Shown here: positions 54,187 through 63,205 of the stretch, piece by piece
How positions within the stretch are numbered: the stretch's first letter is position 1
Layout of the letters: each line of letters opens with the position of its first letter
NCBI RefSeq assembly: GCF_031020795.1
Contig: NZ_JAVHJP010000005.1
Span: 189,362 to 253,361, forward strand
Direction: 5' to 3'
From: Hydrogenophaga pseudoflava
GTDB taxonomy: Bacteria > Pseudomonadota > Gammaproteobacteria > Burkholderiales > Burkholderiaceae_C
Length of the DNA: 64,000 bases
Translations under genes and position numbers: made by a program
Notes under the pieces: generated by a model
Database searches by the model: none
What the model was told of the DNA's origin: nothing
Seen by the model: only the letters and a program-made list of their open reading frames with translations

Positions 54187-55514
54187 CCATGACGCTCAAC
54201 CACACCCACGACCCCGCCGCCCGCAGCTGGGTCGAATCGGCCAACGAGCCAGGATGCGACTTCCCGATCCAGAACCTGCCGTTCGGCGTGTTCCGCCGCC
54301 AGGGCTCGGACGAGGCCTTCCGCGGTGGCGTGGCCATCGGCGACCAGGTGATCGACCTGGCGGCGGTGTCGGCGTCCGGCGCGCTGGACGGTCGGGCCGC
54401 CGAGGCCGCCCGGGCCGCGGCACAACCCGCGCTCAACGACCTGCTGGCGATGGGCCCGGCCGCCTGGAGCGCCCTGCGCCACGCGCTGTTCGACGCGCTC
54501 AAGGCCGGCGCCAGCGGCCCGGGCACGGAGGCGCTGCGCGCGAGCCTGGTGCCGCAAAGCGCCGTGGAACACAGCGTGCCCACGCGCATCGGCGACTACA
54601 CCGACTTCTACACCTCCATTCACCACGCGCGCAACGTGGGCCGCGTGATCCGGCCCGACGATCCGCTCACGCCCAACTTCCAGTGGATCCCCATCGCCTA
54701 CCACGGCCGCGCCTCCAGCGTGGTGATCAGCGGCACGCCCTTCCACCGCCCTCACGGCCAGGCCATGGCCCCGGGGGCGGCAGCGCCCGTGCACGGCCCC
54801 TGCCGCCGGCTCGACTACGAGCTGGAAATGGGCTTCTACGTCGGCCCCGGCAATGCCCTGGGCCAGCCCATTCCCATCGCCGAAGCCGAGCAGCACATCT
54901 TCGGCATGTGCCTGCTCAACGACTGGTCGGCGCGCGACCACCAGTTCTGGGAAATGGCGCCGCTCGGCCCCTTCCTGGGCAAGAACTTCTGCACCAGCGT
55001 CTCGCCCTGGATCGTCACCATGGAGGCGCTGGCGCCCTACCGCGTGCCCTTCGCCCACCCGGCCGACGAGCCGCAGCCCCTGCCCTACCTGGACAGCCCC
55101 GCCAACCGCGCGCAGGGTGGCGTGGACGTGCAGCTCGAAGTGGTGCTGCAAAGCGCCCGGCACCGCGCCCAGGGCCATGGCGGCGACCGGCTCTCCGCGA
55201 CGAGCTTCCGCCACCAGTACTGGACCATCGCGCAGATGCTGGCGCAGCACACCAACAACGGCTGTAACCTGCAGCCCGGCGACCTGCTGGGCACCGGGAC
55301 CATCTCCGGCCCGACCTACGAAGAGGCGGGCGCCATCGTCGAACTCTCGCTGGGTGGCACCCGGCAGGTTCCCCTGCCCGCCACGGGCGAGACGCGCAGC
55401 TTTCTGGAAGACGGCGACAACGTGATCCTGCGCGGCTGGTGCGAGAAGCCGGGCGCAGCGCGCATCGGCTTCGGCCGCTGCGAAGGTGTGGTGCTGCCGG
55501 CCGTCGGCGGCTGA
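54183..55514 (+). CDS. fahA: Fumarylacetoacetase
   Basis: 443-residue full-length FAH with the N-terminal SH3-like domain (about 25-130) and the C-terminal catalytic domain. The metal Asp is in DYTDFYTS (Asp141) and the catalytic His is His148, seven residues later as in mammalian FAH; ELEMGF and DWSARDHQ supply the other acidic ligands. Splits 4-fumarylacetoacetate to fumarate and acetoacetate, the last step of homogentisate breakdown. Homogentisate dioxygenase and maleylacetoacetate isomerase genes are absent from the window. Overlaps the cyclase gene (ATGA). Confidence 0.96.
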   Translation: MTMTLNHTHDPAARSWVESANEPGCDFPIQNLPFGVFRRQGSDEAFRGGVAIGDQVIDLAAVSASGALDGRAAEAARAAAQPALNDLLAMGPAAWSALRHALFDALKAGASGPGTEALRASLVPQSAVEHSVPTRIGDYTDFYTSIHHARNVGRVIRPDDPLTPNFQWIPIAYHGRASSVVISGTPFHRPHGQAMAPGAAAPVHGPCRRLDYELEMGFYVGPGNALGQPIPIAEAEQHIFGMCLLNDWSARDHQFWEMAPLGPFLGKNFCTSVSPWIVTMEALAPYRVPFAHPADEPQPLPYLDSPANRAQGGVDVQLEVVLQSARHRAQGHGGDRLSATSFRHQYWTIAQMLAQHTNNGCNLQPGDLLGTGTISGPTYEEAGAIVELSLGGTRQVPLPATGETRSFLEDGDNVILRGWCEKPGAARIGFGRCEGVVLPAVGG

Positions 55515-55619
55515 GGGGCGGAGCACCAGCGGGCCTGACCACCTGTCCCGCACCGGATGGGTGCGCAGGCCGATTTGCGCGCAGAATCCCGGCCCATCAC
55601 AACACGAGAAGGAGAAGCC

Positions 55620-56909
55620 ATGGGCCTGCTCAGCTGGACCGAAAAATCCCCCACCACCCTCGCCAACGGCGGCGTCGTCGGACCCGATGAACGCCTGCCC
55701 TGGCCGCAGACCGGCGTGATGGGCGTGCAGCACCTGATCGCCATGTTCGGCGCCACGGTACTCGCCCCCATCCTGATGGGCTTCGACCCCAACGTCGCCA
55801 TCCTGATGAGCGGCATCGGCACCCTGATCTTCTTCCTCGTCACCGGCGGCAAGGTGCCCAGTTACCTCGGTTCGAGCTTCGCCTTCATCGGCGTGGTGAT
55901 CGCCGCCACCGGCTACGCCGGCTCCGGCCCCAACGCCAACATCGGCGTGGCGCTGGGCGGCATCATCGCCTGCGGCGCGCTCTACACCCTGATCGGCGTG
56001 GTGGTGCAGGCGATCGGCACCGGCTGGATCGAACGCTTCATGCCGCCGGTGGTGACCGGCGCGGTGGTGGCGGTGATCGGCCTGAACCTGGCCGGCATCC
56101 CGATCAAGAACATGGCGCCGACCGACTTCGACAAGTGGATGCAGGGCATCACCTTCGTCTGCGTCGCGCTGGTCGCCGTGTTCAGCAGCGGCATGGTGCA
56201 GCGCCTGCTGATCCTGGTCGGCCTCATCGTCGCCAGCATCGTCTACGCCGTGCTGACCAACGGCCTGGGCCTGGGCAAGCCGCTGGACCTCAGCGGCATC
56301 GCCAGCGCCGCCTGGTTCGGCATGCCCAATTTCAGCGCGCCGGTGTTCAGCGCCAACGCCATGCTGCTGATCGCGCCGGTCGCCATCATCCTGGTGGCCG
56401 AGAACCTGGGCCACATCAAGGCCGTGACCGCGATGACCGGCAAGAACCTGGACCAGTACATGGGCCGCGCCTTCATCGGCGACGGCGTCGCCACCATGGT
56501 GGCGGGCAGCGCGGGCGGCACCGGCGTGACCACGTACGCCGAAAACATTGGCGTCATGGCCGCGACCAAGATCTACTCCACCGCCGTGTTCGGGGTGGCC
56601 GGCCTGATGGCCATCCTGCTGGGCTTCAGCCCCAAGTTCGGCGCCCTGATCCAGGCGATTCCGCTGGCCGTCATGGGCGGCGTGTCCATCGTGGTGTTCG
56701 GCCTGATCGCGATTGCCGGCGCCAAGATCTGGGTCGACAACAAGGTGGACTTTTCCGACAACCGCAACCTGCTGGTGGCTGCCATCACCCTGGTGCTGGG
56801 CACGGGCGATTACACGCTCAAGTTCGGCGGCTTCGCGCTCGGCGGCATCGGTACCGCGACCTTCGGCGCGATCCTGCTGTGGGCGCTGATCGGGGGCAAG
56901 AAGCGATGA
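55620..56909 (+). CDS. Uracil/xanthine permease (NCS2 family)
   Basis: 429-residue NCS2 transporter with about fourteen helices. Signature [22 protein letters not shown] (key part [15 protein letters not shown]) is the uracil-permease form (UraA/RutG), and [10 protein letters not shown] carries the substrate-site Glu. Imports uracil with protons. ATG at 55620 with gagaaggagaagcc upstream. The hotdog thioesterase gene overlaps its stop, so both are co-transcribed; a RutG-like role in pyrimidine breakdown is possible, but no other rut genes are seen. Confidence 0.92.
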   Translation: MGLLSWTEKSPTTLANGGVVGPDERLPWPQTGVMGVQHLIAMFGATVLAPILMGFDPNVAILMSGIGTLIFFLVTGGKVPSYLGSSFAFIGVVIAATGYAGSGPNANIGVALGGIIACGALYTLIGVVVQAIGTGWIERFMPPVVTGAVVAVIGLNLAGIPIKNMAPTDFDKWMQGITFVCVALVAVFSSGMVQRLLILVGLIVASIVYAVLTNGLGLGKPLDLSGIASAAWFGMPNFSAPVFSANAMLLIAPVAIILVAENLGHIKAVTAMTGKNLDQYMGRAFIGDGVATMVAGSAGGTGVTTYAENIGVMAATKIYSTAVFGVAGLMAILLGFSPKFGALIQAIPLAVMGGVSIVVFGLIAIAGAKIWVDNKVDFSDNRNLLVAAITLVLGTGDYTLKFGGFALGGIGTATFGAILLWALIGGKKR

Positions 56910-57331
56910 ACGGCGTCTGGACGCAAGACATCTCGGTCCAGATCCTGACCGACCTGCATCGCGACACCGCGGTGCAGCACCTGGGCATGGAGTTCCTGGA
57001 GGTCGGCGACGACTTCATCACCGCGCGCGTGCCGGTGGACAGCCGCACCAAGCAGCCCTACGGCCTGCTGCACGGCGGGGTGAGCGTGGTGCTGGCCGAA
57101 ACCCTGGGCAGCTGCGGGGCCGCCTTCAGCTGTCCGAGCGGCCACCGCGCGGTGGGACTGGACATCAACGCCAACCACCTCCGGGGCGCCACCAGCGGCT
57201 GGGTGACGGGCACGACGCGCCCGGTGCACATCGGCCGCAGCACCCAGGTCTGGCAGATCGACCTCAAGAACGACGCCGGCGAGCTGACCTGCGTCTCGCG
57301 CATCACGATGGCGATTCTTCAACCCCGCTGA
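56906..57331 (+). CDS. PaaI/MenI-like hotdog thioesterase
   Basis: 141-residue hotdog protein. The catalytic stretch is YGLLHGGVSVVLAETLGS with the Glu nucleophile or base in VLAETLG, and GLDINANHLRGA and VWQIDL follow. It resembles the EntH/MenI group that hydrolyses aromatic acyl-CoA esters. Starts in the permease stop (ATGA). Its link with uracil uptake is unclear. Confidence 0.88.
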   Translation: MNGVWTQDISVQILTDLHRDTAVQHLGMEFLEVGDDFITARVPVDSRTKQPYGLLHGGVSVVLAETLGSCGAAFSCPSGHRAVGLDINANHLRGATSGWVTGTTRPVHIGRSTQVWQIDLKNDAGELTCVSRITMAILQPR

Positions 57332-57447
57332 GCAGGGTTCTGGCTCACCCGGCCGGGGCCGCGCCGGGCTGACGCAGATCGGAAGTGGTCAAGAAACAGG
57401 CAGAAGCGCCGATGAGACGGATATCTCCGTTTTGCCCGGACCGCGCC

Positions 57448-58575
57448 ATGAACCCGCCCCTGCCTTCCCCCGACGACGACGACCTCGGCCACTACCTTTC
57501 GGCCATGGTTGCGCACGGCGGCTCCGACCTCTTTCTGTCGGCCGGCACCCCGGCCGGTCTCAAGGTGCAGGGCGTGCTGCGCCGGCTGCAGGAGGAGCCG
57601 CTGTCGGCCGAGCGCATCAAGCGCCTGGCCTATTCGGTGATGCGCGAGTCGCAGATCCGCGAGTTCGAGTCCTCCCTGGAGTGCGATCTGGCGGTCGCCA
57701 TCCACGGCCTGGGGCGCTTCCGCGTCAACGTCTACCGCCAGCGCGGCGAGGTGGCCGTGGTGGTGCGCCACATCAACGCCAACATCCCCTCTCTGGAATC
57801 GCTCAAGCTGCCGCCGGTGCTCTCGCGCCTGGCCATGCTCAAGCGCGGCCTGGTGCTGGTGGTCGGCGCCGCCGGTTCCGGCAAGTCGACCACGCTGGCC
57901 GCCATGCTGAACCACCGCAACCAGAGCACGGCCGGCCACATCCTGACCATCGAAGACCCCATGGAGTTCGAGCACAGCCACGGCAAGTGCATCGTCGACC
58001 AGCGCGAAGTGGGCCTGGACACCAAGTCCTTCAACGAGGCGCTGCGCCACGCGATGCGCGAGGCACCGGACGTGATCATGATCGGGGAGATCCGCGACCT
58101 GGACACCATGCAGCACGCGCTGGCCTACGCCGAGACCGGCCACCTCTGCGTCTCGACCATGCACGCCAACAACGCCAACCAGGCGATCCAGCGCATCCTC
58201 AACTTCTTCCCCGAGGCCGCGCACCGCCAGGTGCTGATGGACCTCTCGCTGAACCTCAAGGGCGTGGTGGGCCAGCGGCTGATCCGCGGCGCGCAGGGCA
58301 GTCTGGTGCCGGCGCTGGAGGTGATGCTGCTCTCGCCCTACATCGCCGACCTGATCCAGAAGGGCCAGATCGATGACATCAAGGAGGCCATGGCCAAGAG
58401 CAACGAGCTGGGCATGTGCTCGTTCGACCAGTCGCTCTACGACCTCTACGAACGCGGCGACCTCACGGCCGAACAGGCGATCGAACACGCCGACTCGCGC
58501 ACCGACCTCTCGCTGCGCATCCGCCTGCACCACGGACAACGCCCCGACACCGCCGGCCTGCGCATGACGGCCTGA
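57448..58575 (+). CDS. pilU: PilT/PilU-type twitching motility ATPase
   Basis: 375-residue secretion-superfamily ATPase that powers type IV pilus retraction. Walker A is GAAGSGKSTT, the Asp box is LTIEDPMEFEH, Walker B RDLDTMQHAL region with MIGEIRD, and the His box HLCVSTMHANNA. The length and divergent C-terminus (YERGDLTAEQAIEHADSRTD) favour PilU over PilT. No pilT is adjacent, although pilT-pilU usually pair. ATG 57448 chosen to match the family; ATG 57412 is also open. The preceding 116 bases hold no other feature. Confidence 0.88.
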   Translation: MNPPLPSPDDDDLGHYLSAMVAHGGSDLFLSAGTPAGLKVQGVLRRLQEEPLSAERIKRLAYSVMRESQIREFESSLECDLAVAIHGLGRFRVNVYRQRGEVAVVVRHINANIPSLESLKLPPVLSRLAMLKRGLVLVVGAAGSGKSTTLAAMLNHRNQSTAGHILTIEDPMEFEHSHGKCIVDQREVGLDTKSFNEALRHAMREAPDVIMIGEIRDLDTMQHALAYAETGHLCVSTMHANNANQAIQRILNFFPEAAHRQVLMDLSLNLKGVVGQRLIRGAQGSLVPALEVMLLSPYIADLIQKGQIDDIKEAMAKSNELGMCSFDQSLYDLYERGDLTAEQAIEHADSRTDLSLRIRLHHGQRPDTAGLRMTA

Positions 58576-58593
58576 AGCCCCGCGCCTTGGCGC

Positions 58594-58926
58594 TCAGCGG
58601 GCGCGCTCGCAGCGTCCCTGCGAGCTGGCCAGACCGCGGAAGTCGCTCTGCCAGGCCAGCCGCGCCACGTCGATCTGGATGCGTTCGTTGTCCAGCGCGG
58701 TGAGGATCACGGTGCCGTTCACCGCAAAGCTGTGCACTGGCACGCCGTCGACGCTGACCGCGCTCACACGCTTGTCGTCGTAGGCCACTTCGACCGTGCG
58801 AACCCAGATCTCCCGCGCCGGGGCGTACACCGCCTCGCACACCAGGCCGACACGGCTGACCGCAGCCAGGGCCATCACCGGCACCGACATCACCAGTGCC
58901 AGCGCCATGAGCAGCAGCGGCTTCAC
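58594..58926 (-). CDS. Hypothetical secreted protein
   Basis: 110-residue protein with a signal peptide (LLLMALALVMSVPVMALA). The start is GTG at 58926, overlapping the stop of the adenosyltransferase gene (GTGA). The mature part is beta-rich and has two Cys (VCEAVY and GRCERAR), one at each end, that could form a disulphide. No family recognised. Confidence 0.7.
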   Translation of the reverse strand: MKPLLLMALALVMSVPVMALAAVSRVGLVCEAVYAPAREIWVRTVEVAYDDKRVSAVSVDGVPVHSFAVNGTVILTALDNERIQIDVARLAWQSDFRGLASSQGRCERAR

Positions 58927-59489
58927 CCCTGGCTGCCCTGCTGCAGCCGCTCGCTCTTCCAGTACACGTCGTCGCCGCCGTTCATGCGGTTGAGCACACG
59001 TGCGAGCACGAACATCAGGTCCGAGAGCCGGTTCAGGTACTGGCGCGGCGCTTCCTTGATCGCCTCCTCGTTGCCCAGGGCCACCAGGTGCCGCTCGGCC
59101 CGGCGCGCCACGGTGCGGCACACATGGGCCTGGCTGGCGGCGCGGTTGCCGGCCGGCAGGATGAACTCCTGCAGACGCGGCAGCTGCTCGTTGTAGGTGG
59201 CCAGCGCTTCGTCCAGCGCCAGCACGGCCTCGGGCTTGAGCAGCTCGTAGCCGGGAATCGACAGCTCACCGCCGAGGTTGAACAGCTGGTGCTGGATCTC
59301 CACCAGCAGCGTGTGCACATCGGCCGGCATGTCTTCGCACAGCAGCAGGCCGATGTGGGAGTTGAGTTCGTCCACATCGCCCATCGCATGCACGCGAAGG
59401 CTGTTCTTGGACACGCGGGCGTTGTCGCCCAGGCCGGTGGTGCCGGCGTCGCCGGTGCGGGTTGCGATCTGTGAAAGGCGGTTGCCCAT
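58923..59489 (-). CDS. Cob(I)alamin adenosyltransferase, PduO type
   Basis: 188-residue PduO-type ATP:cobalamin adenosyltransferase that makes adenosylcobalamin. The ATP site TRTGDAGTTGLGDN is near the N-terminus, and the helical bundle carries FILPAGN and the conserved VCRTVARRAER and YLNRLSDLMFVLAR (key part RLSDLMFVLARVLN). ATG at 59489 with aggaga upstream. Its product is not the form needed by MetH, so an adenosylcobalamin enzyme should exist elsewhere in the genome. Confidence 0.95.
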   Translation of the reverse strand: MGNRLSQIATRTGDAGTTGLGDNARVSKNSLRVHAMGDVDELNSHIGLLLCEDMPADVHTLLVEIQHQLFNLGGELSIPGYELLKPEAVLALDEALATYNEQLPRLQEFILPAGNRAASQAHVCRTVARRAERHLVALGNEEAIKEAPRQYLNRLSDLMFVLARVLNRMNGGDDVYWKSERLQQGSQG

Positions 59490-59698
59490 GGAATCTCCTG
59501 CTGCCGCGGCGCGCCGACGGGCGCACCGCTGCCGGAATTGTCCGTGAAAGCCGGCCGCGGAGGCCATGCTGTAAGCGAAGGCAGGCAAATGTGTCTGAGG
59601 CAAGCAGACCGTGCGGAGGGAAACAGCCGGCAAAAACACTGGCCTCCGGTCCTGATCGACGGTGCAATGGGCGCCCGTCAACATTCAAGGAGAGACCC

Positions 59699-59998
59699 AT
59701 GTCCCGACGCCCATCCCGCCTCACCTCGTTCGAAGCCCGCAGTGTGCTGCTGATTGCCAGCGTCACTCTGGGCGTGGCCGGCAGTGCCTATGCCCAGAGC
59801 ACGGCCGCGCCGGCCTCGGTGGCGGCCGACGCCGAAGTGGCCGCGGCCTTCACCAAGGCCGACAAGAACAGCGACGGCAAGTTGAGCAAAGAGGAAGCCG
59901 CCACCCTGCCGGCCGTGGCCGCCGGCTTCGAGCGCGCCGACACCAACAAGGACGGCACCCTGAGCGCGGCCGAGTTCAGCAAGGCCATGAAGATGTGA
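59699..59998 (+). CDS. Secreted EF-hand calcium-binding protein
   Basis: 99-residue protein with a signal peptide (VLLIASVTLGVAGSAYA, cut before QST) and two EF-hand loops, DKNSDGKLSKEE and DTNKDGTLSAAE, each with the full set of acidic ligands. Periplasmic calcium buffer or sensor. ATG at 59699 with aaggagag upstream. Monocistronic. Confidence 0.92.
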   Translation: MSRRPSRLTSFEARSVLLIASVTLGVAGSAYAQSTAAPASVAADAEVAAAFTKADKNSDGKLSKEEAATLPAVAAGFERADTNKDGTLSAAEFSKAMKM

Positions 59999-60105
59999 GC
60001 TTGAACGTGGGGGCAGTCCCGCGCGTGCTGTTCGCTGCGGAACACCCGGTCTACACTGCCGGCTGACCACGGGCGCGCCAGGCCCGCACCGACCAGGAGA
60101 CCGCC

Positions 60106-61530
60106 ATGAACGCCCCCACCACCCCCTCCCACCTCGCGCCCGAACTTTCGCTGCGCGAGGTGCCGGCCGCCCTGATCCAGGCGCTGCTGGCGCGTTTTGG
60201 CCCCCGCTGCTCCACCGCCCAGGTGGTGCGCGAGCAGCACGGCCGCGACGAATCCATCTTTGAAGTGCCGCCGCCCTCGGCCGTGGTGTTCGCCGAGTCG
60301 ACGCAGGACGTGGCCGATGCGGTGAAACTGGCCGCGCAATACAAGGTGCCGGTCATTCCCTTTGGCGTCGGTTCTTCGCTCGAAGGCCACCTGCTCGCGG
60401 TGCAGGGCGGCATCAGCATCGACGTCAGCCGCATGGACCAGGTGCTCTCGGTCAACGCCGAGGACCTCACCGTCACTGTGCAACCCGGCATCACCCGCAT
60501 GGGCGTGAACAACGCGGTGAAAAGCGAAGGTCTGTTCTTCCCCATCGACCCGGGTGCGGACGCGTCCATCGGCGGCATGACCGCCACCCGCGCCAGCGGC
60601 ACCAACGCCGTGCGCTACGGCACCATGCGAGAGAACGTGCTGGCACTCGAAGTCGTCACCGCGCAGGGCGAGGTCATCCGCACCGGCACGCGCGCCAAAA
60701 AGAGCAGCGCGGGCTACGACCTCACGCGGCTGATGGTGGGCAGCGAAGGCACGCTGGGCGTCATCACCGAGGTCACCCTCAAGCTCTACCCGCTGCCCGA
60801 GGCGATCTCGGCCGCCACCTGCTCGTTTCCCACCATTGAGGCCGCCGTGCGCACCGTGATCCAGGTGATCCAGCTGGGCGTGCCGATCGCGCGCTGCGAG
60901 CTGATCGACGCCAACACCGTGCGCATGGTGAACGCCCACAGCAAGCTGGGCCTGCGCGAGGAACACATGCTGCTGATGGAGTTCCACGGCTCGCCCGCGA
61001 GCGTGAAGGAACAGGCCGAGACGGTGCAGGAGATCGCCGGCGACTTCGGCGGCAATGCCTTCGAATGGGCCACCACGCCCGAGGAGCGCACCCGCCTGTG
61101 GACCGCGCGGCACAACGCCTACTTTGCGGCCATCCAGAGCAAGCCCGGCTGCCGCGCCATCAGCACCGACACCTGCGTGCCGATCAGCCGCCTCGCCGAC
61201 TGCCTGCTCGACTCGGTGGCCGAGGCCGACGCGTCCGGCATCCCCTACTTCCTGGTCGGCCACGTGGGCGACGGCAACTTCCACTTCGGCTACCTGATCG
61301 ATCCGGCCAAGCCCGAAGAGCACCACACCGCCGAGGCGCTGAACCACAAGCTGGTGGCGCGCGCCCTCGACCTGGAAGGCACCTGCACCGGTGAACACGG
61401 CGTGGGTCTGCACAAGATGGACTTCCTGCGCCGCGAGGCCGGCGACGGCGCCATCGCCATGATGCGCACGCTCAAGCGTGCGCTCGACCCGGACAACATC
61501 CTCAACCCTGGCAAGATCTTCGCGCTCTGA
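60106..61530 (+). CDS. FAD-linked oxidase, D-lactate dehydrogenase type
   Basis: 474-residue flavoprotein of the DLD/GlcD group. The FAD-binding PCMH domain is at about 55-235 (PFGVGSSLEGHLLA, GGMTATRASGTNAVRYG; key part ATRASGTNAVRYG). The C-terminal substrate domain has HVGDGNFHFG and CTGEHGVGLHK. It oxidises D-lactate or a related 2-hydroxyacid and passes electrons to the quinone pool or cytochrome c. Start at 60106 with ccaggaga upstream. No Fe-S partner (glcF) follows, which favours a mitochondrial-type D-lactate dehydrogenase. Confidence 0.92.
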   Translation: MNAPTTPSHLAPELSLREVPAALIQALLARFGPRCSTAQVVREQHGRDESIFEVPPPSAVVFAESTQDVADAVKLAAQYKVPVIPFGVGSSLEGHLLAVQGGISIDVSRMDQVLSVNAEDLTVTVQPGITRMGVNNAVKSEGLFFPIDPGADASIGGMTATRASGTNAVRYGTMRENVLALEVVTAQGEVIRTGTRAKKSSAGYDLTRLMVGSEGTLGVITEVTLKLYPLPEAISAATCSFPTIEAAVRTVIQVIQLGVPIARCELIDANTVRMVNAHSKLGLREEHMLLMEFHGSPASVKEQAETVQEIAGDFGGNAFEWATTPEERTRLWTARHNAYFAAIQSKPGCRAISTDTCVPISRLADCLLDSVAEADASGIPYFLVGHVGDGNFHFGYLIDPAKPEEHHTAEALNHKLVARALDLEGTCTGEHGVGLHKMDFLRREAGDGAIAMMRTLKRALDPDNILNPGKIFAL

Positions 61531-61650
61531 GGCGGGCGCGTCCTCCCCGAAGGGGAGCCGGCGCCCCGGGACCTGGGGGTCGGGCCGCTGTGCAGCAGGA
61601 AAATGGCGCAGTACACTTTTTCCTCTGTCACACCCTCTGCAGGTGGTTCC

Positions 61651-62229
61651 ATGAAACAACTCTGCCTTTCCCTGTTGCTGGTGTCCTCGGCGGCCTTCGC
61701 CCAGGACACCATCCGCATCTGCGATGCCAGCGGCTGCTCCGACCGGCCGCGCAACACCGCGACTTTCGAGGCCGAGCTGGCCGCGCAGCCTGATCCGGCC
61801 CAGGACCCCAAGCTGCTGGCGCTGGAGGCCATGGCCGCCAAGGACCCCCGTGCGGCCTACGACCTGGGCCTGCGCTTCTTTCGCGGCGACGGCGTGAAGA
61901 AGGACGGCTACCTGGCCATCAAGTGGATGCGCGACGCCGGCGAACGCGGCGACTTCAAGGCCGCCCAGGCCCTGGGCCGCTTCTACCTGTTCGGCCTGGA
62001 AGAAATGGGCCCGGATCCCGGCGAGGCCGAGCGCTGGCTGATGATGGCCGCCGACAAGGGCGACAAGGAAGCCAAGAAGCTGCTCACCCAGGCGCGCAAG
62101 GCCAAGGAACAGACGCGCACGGACTACGAATGGCGTGAAACCGTGCGCAAGAACGGCTGGGTGGCCGGCTGGTACAGCGGCTACGCCTACCGCACCTACT
62201 GGCGCGATGGCCGCTGGTACTACTATTGA
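61651..62229 (+). CDS. Secreted Sel1-repeat protein
   Basis: 192-residue protein with a short signal peptide (LCLSLLLVSSAAFA, cut before QDT). A Cys pair (RICDASGC) near the mature start may form a disulphide. Two or three Sel1-type helical repeats at about 65-150 (AAYDLGLRFFRGDGVKKD, AAQALGRFYLFGLEEM) suggest a protein-binding scaffold. The C-terminus is Tyr/Trp-rich (WVAGWYSGYAYRTYWRDG) and may be beta-structured. Precedes a CsgG-like lipoprotein gene by 67 bases; the two may form an envelope unit. Confidence 0.85.
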   Translation: MKQLCLSLLLVSSAAFAQDTIRICDASGCSDRPRNTATFEAELAAQPDPAQDPKLLALEAMAAKDPRAAYDLGLRFFRGDGVKKDGYLAIKWMRDAGERGDFKAAQALGRFYLFGLEEMGPDPGEAERWLMMAADKGDKEAKKLLTQARKAKEQTRTDYEWRETVRKNGWVAGWYSGYAYRTYWRDGRWYYY

Positions 62230-62296
62230 GCCCCCGGCAGGCCGACTCATCCGAAGCGGCCTGCCCTATTTTTTGTCTGACACCAGGAAGGTATCC

Positions 62297-63139
62297 ATGA
62301 AACTGAACTCCACCCCCTCCCGCGTTGCGATTGGCCTGGCCCTCGGGCTGACCCTCACGGCCTGCGGCGGCGCGGGCGGCGGCCGCGTGACCACCGGCTC
62401 CAGCCCGACCGCCACCACGGGCGCCGCCGCCGGCGGCACCAGCGTCGGTGCCAACAGCTCCCTGGAGCGCTGCGCCTCGCCCCTGGGCACGCTGGCGGTG
62501 GACGATGGCCGCGACAAGGAGTGGTGGGGCAGCTTCGGCGCCGCGACCCAGGTCACCAGCATCGAGCCGCTGATCCGCCTGGCCGTGGCGCAGTCCAACT
62601 GCTTCGTGATCACTTCGATCGGCAACAACCGCACCGAAGGCAAGATTTCCGCCATCACCGACAAGCAGCGCAACTCGGGTGAGTTCCGCGCCGGTTCGCA
62701 GCAGCAGAAGGGCCAGCGCGTCGCGGCCGACTACTACCTGGAGCCCGCCATCATCATCGACAACGAGTCCACCGGTCAGGTGGTCGGCGCGCTGGGCGGC
62801 CTGCTGGGCGGCCGCAACCGCAACCTTGCCACCATCGCCGGCGGCCTGGAAAGCAAGGCCTCGGTCGTGACCCTGACCATGTTCGACATCCGCTCGGGCG
62901 TGCAGCTGTCGATCTCCGAAGGCAACGCGACCGCCACCAACTACGGTGCCGCGCTCGGCGCCTTTGGTCCCAGCGCCGGTGGCACGCTGGGCGGCTTCTC
63001 GCGCTCGCCCGCCGGCAAGGCCACGGTCGCCGCCTTCACCGACGCCTACAACAACATGGTCATCGCGCTGCGCAACTACAAGGCGCAGGAAGTCAAGGGT
63101 GGCCTGGGCAAGGGCGGTCAGCTGAAAGTTGGCAACTGA
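62297..63139 (+). CDS. CsgG-like outer-membrane lipoprotein
   Basis: 280-residue lipoprotein with lipobox LTLTAC (Cys about 23) and a Gly/Thr-rich linker, then a CsgG/HfaB-like domain: SIEPLIRLAVAQSNCFVITS, AADYYLEPAIII, LTMFDIRSGVQLSISEG (key part DIRSGVQLS). CsgG forms the curli secretion pore; the related HfaB acts in holdfast anchoring. No curli subunits are present, so the role is more likely envelope-structural. ATG at 62297 with aggaag upstream; a terminator follows. Confidence 0.83.
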   Translation: MKLNSTPSRVAIGLALGLTLTACGGAGGGRVTTGSSPTATTGAAAGGTSVGANSSLERCASPLGTLAVDDGRDKEWWGSFGAATQVTSIEPLIRLAVAQSNCFVITSIGNNRTEGKISAITDKQRNSGEFRAGSQQQKGQRVAADYYLEPAIIIDNESTGQVVGALGGLLGGRNRNLATIAGGLESKASVVTLTMFDIRSGVQLSISEGNATATNYGAALGAFGPSAGGTLGGFSRSPAGKATVAAFTDAYNNMVIALRNYKAQEVKGGLGKGGQLKVGN

Positions 63140-63159
63140 TCCAATCCCCACCACAGCAC

Positions 63160-63190
63160 AAAGGCCTCCACTTGGAGGCCTTTTTCTTTG
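63160..63190 (+). terminator. Rho-independent terminator after the CsgG-like gene
   Basis: AAAGGCCTCC with GGAGGCCTTT stem and a TTTTTCTTT run; also usable by the convergent parB transcript. Confidence 0.88.
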
Positions 63191-63205
63191 GGCTTTCGAG
63201 GGTTC

